Shown here piece after piece: positions 11,360 to 11,917 of a stretch of DNA of 11,917 bases. The DNA comes from Gammaproteobacteria bacterium. Its GTDB lineage: Bacteria; Pseudomonadota; Gammaproteobacteria; Steroidobacterales; JACDCP01. Numbering within the stretch: position 1 is the first letter of the stretch; every line of letters starts with the position of its first letter. The notes under the pieces are model-generated. The model was not told the origin of the DNA. It saw only the letters and a list, made by a program, of their open reading frames with translations, and made no database searches. A program made the translations under genes and the position numbers. The stretch spans positions 1 to 11,917 of the forward strand of contig JACDCP010000068.1 in assembly GCA_013817465.1 (NCBI GenBank), given 5' to 3'.

Positions 11360-11917
11360 ATGGCACGCTTGATCCTCAGCCTGGATGGTCAGGTGCTCGC
11401 CGAATACAACATGAACAAGGAGCGCTATACCGTCGGCCGCCTGGCGGACAACGATATACGCATCGACAATGCCGCGGTCAGCGGCCATCACTCGCTGGTC
11501 ATCAACATCCTGAACGATTCGTTTCTCGAGGATCTCAACAGCACCAACGGCACTTACGTCAACGGCAAGCTCATCAAGAAGCATGCGCTCCAGAACGGCG
11601 ACGTGATCACGGTCGGGCATCATCAGCTCCGCTTCGTCGATCAGCAGGGCGTCGAAGCGGATGCGGACGAGTTCGAGAAGACCATGGTGTTGCAGCCGGG
11701 CTCGCAGAGCGGCGACAAGATGGCCAGCGCCCATCGCGCCATCGAAGCCGCCGTCAGCCAGGAAACCGTCCGGCCGCGCGCGGCTGCGGCGAGACCGGCG
11801 ACGGATTCGGGCGGCGAGGTGGCGGTCGCCAAGCTGCAGGTATTGAGCGGCGCTTTTGCCGGGCGCGAGCTCGAGCTCAAGAAAGCGCTGACCACGCTCG
11901 GCCGGCCGGGTGTGCAA
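11360..11917 (+). CDS. FHA-domain protein, N-terminal part (likely two FHA domains)
   Basis: 186 codons, open at the right edge. ATG 11360 follows GAGGGA with 6-nt spacing. The first FHA domain (about 1-95), a phosphothreonine-binding fold, shows YTVGRLADNDIRI (23-35), AVSGHHSLV (39-47, with the conserved Ser41 and His44), and LEDLNSTNGTYVNGKLI (56-72), then LQNGDVITVGHHQLRF. A linker (about 95-155), rich in Ala and charged residues, contains DEFEKTMVL with Thr108 as a possible phosphosite. From residue 157 the text KLQVLSGAFAGRELELKK followed by TTLGRPGVQ is the beginning of a second FHA domain. It lies 37 nt after the PP2C gene. Partners are probably phosphoproteins made by a nearby Ser/Thr kinase (inference). 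The C-terminus is not visible. Confidence 0.92.
   Translation, partial: MARLILSLDGQVLAEYNMNKERYTVGRLADNDIRIDNAAVSGHHSLVINILNDSFLEDLNSTNGTYVNGKLIKKHALQNGDVITVGHHQLRFVDQQGVEADADEFEKTMVLQPGSQSGDKMASAHRAIEAAVSQETVRPRAAAARPATDSGGEVAVAKLQVLSGAFAGRELELKKALTTLGRPGVQ

Overview
The window looks like chromosomal DNA from a high-GC gammaproteobacterium. The evidence is roughly two-thirds G+C by eye, a conserved core block (ffh, rpsP, rimM, trmD, rplS), and the ypjD-yfjD pair diverging from the ffh side, an arrangement I know from E. coli and relatives. The protein style suggests a Xanthomonadales/Nevskiales/Steroidobacter-like lineage, but nothing in the sequence fixes the genus. No rRNA, tRNA, CRISPR array, phage gene or complete insertion sequence was seen, and no gene-free stretch exceeds about 200 bases.

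Layout, left to right. Positions 1-2098 (minus strand) hold a TRAP transporter operon of the TPR-associated type: tatT (TPR lipoprotein), dctP/tatP (periplasmic binding protein), then dctQ (small permease) cut by the left edge. Positions 2249-4314 (minus) hold the translation operon rpsP-rimM-trmD-rplS, transcribed towards the TRAP genes. Positions 4544-5896 (minus) encode ffh, the SRP GTPase, preceded by a metallo-beta-lactamase-fold hydrolase resembling class II cyclic-nucleotide phosphodiesterases (5933-6700). A divergent promoter region (6701-6820) leads to ypjD (CcsA-like membrane protein) and yfjD (CorB/CNNM-like cation transport protein) on the plus strand. These converge on radA (8963-10327, minus). 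RadA diverges from a PP2C-type protein phosphatase (10498-11322, plus), which is followed by an FHA-domain protein running off the right edge.

The most unusual non-coding content is a set of short palindromic elements placed just 3' of stop codons on the transcribed strand. Single or paired REP-like hairpins lie after tatT and rplS. An 87-bp element with 24-bp near-perfect inverted arms overlaps the last two bases of the ffh stop, with a decayed REP-like copy next to it. A small dyad spans the two convergent stop codons of yfjD and radA. Other oddities are a long KPEA-repeat tail on ribosomal protein S16, a TRAP binding protein with Trp where the ligand-binding Arg is expected, and an MBL hydrolase that appears to lack its last metal-binding histidine.

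Functionally this is mostly housekeeping: translation, SRP targeting and recombination repair. It adds a solute uptake system, ion/haem membrane proteins and a phospho-signalling pair (phosphatase plus phosphothreonine reader) whose kinase would be expected just outside the window. I see no clearly new multi-gene system. The repeat elements and the details above are the parts worth a second look.
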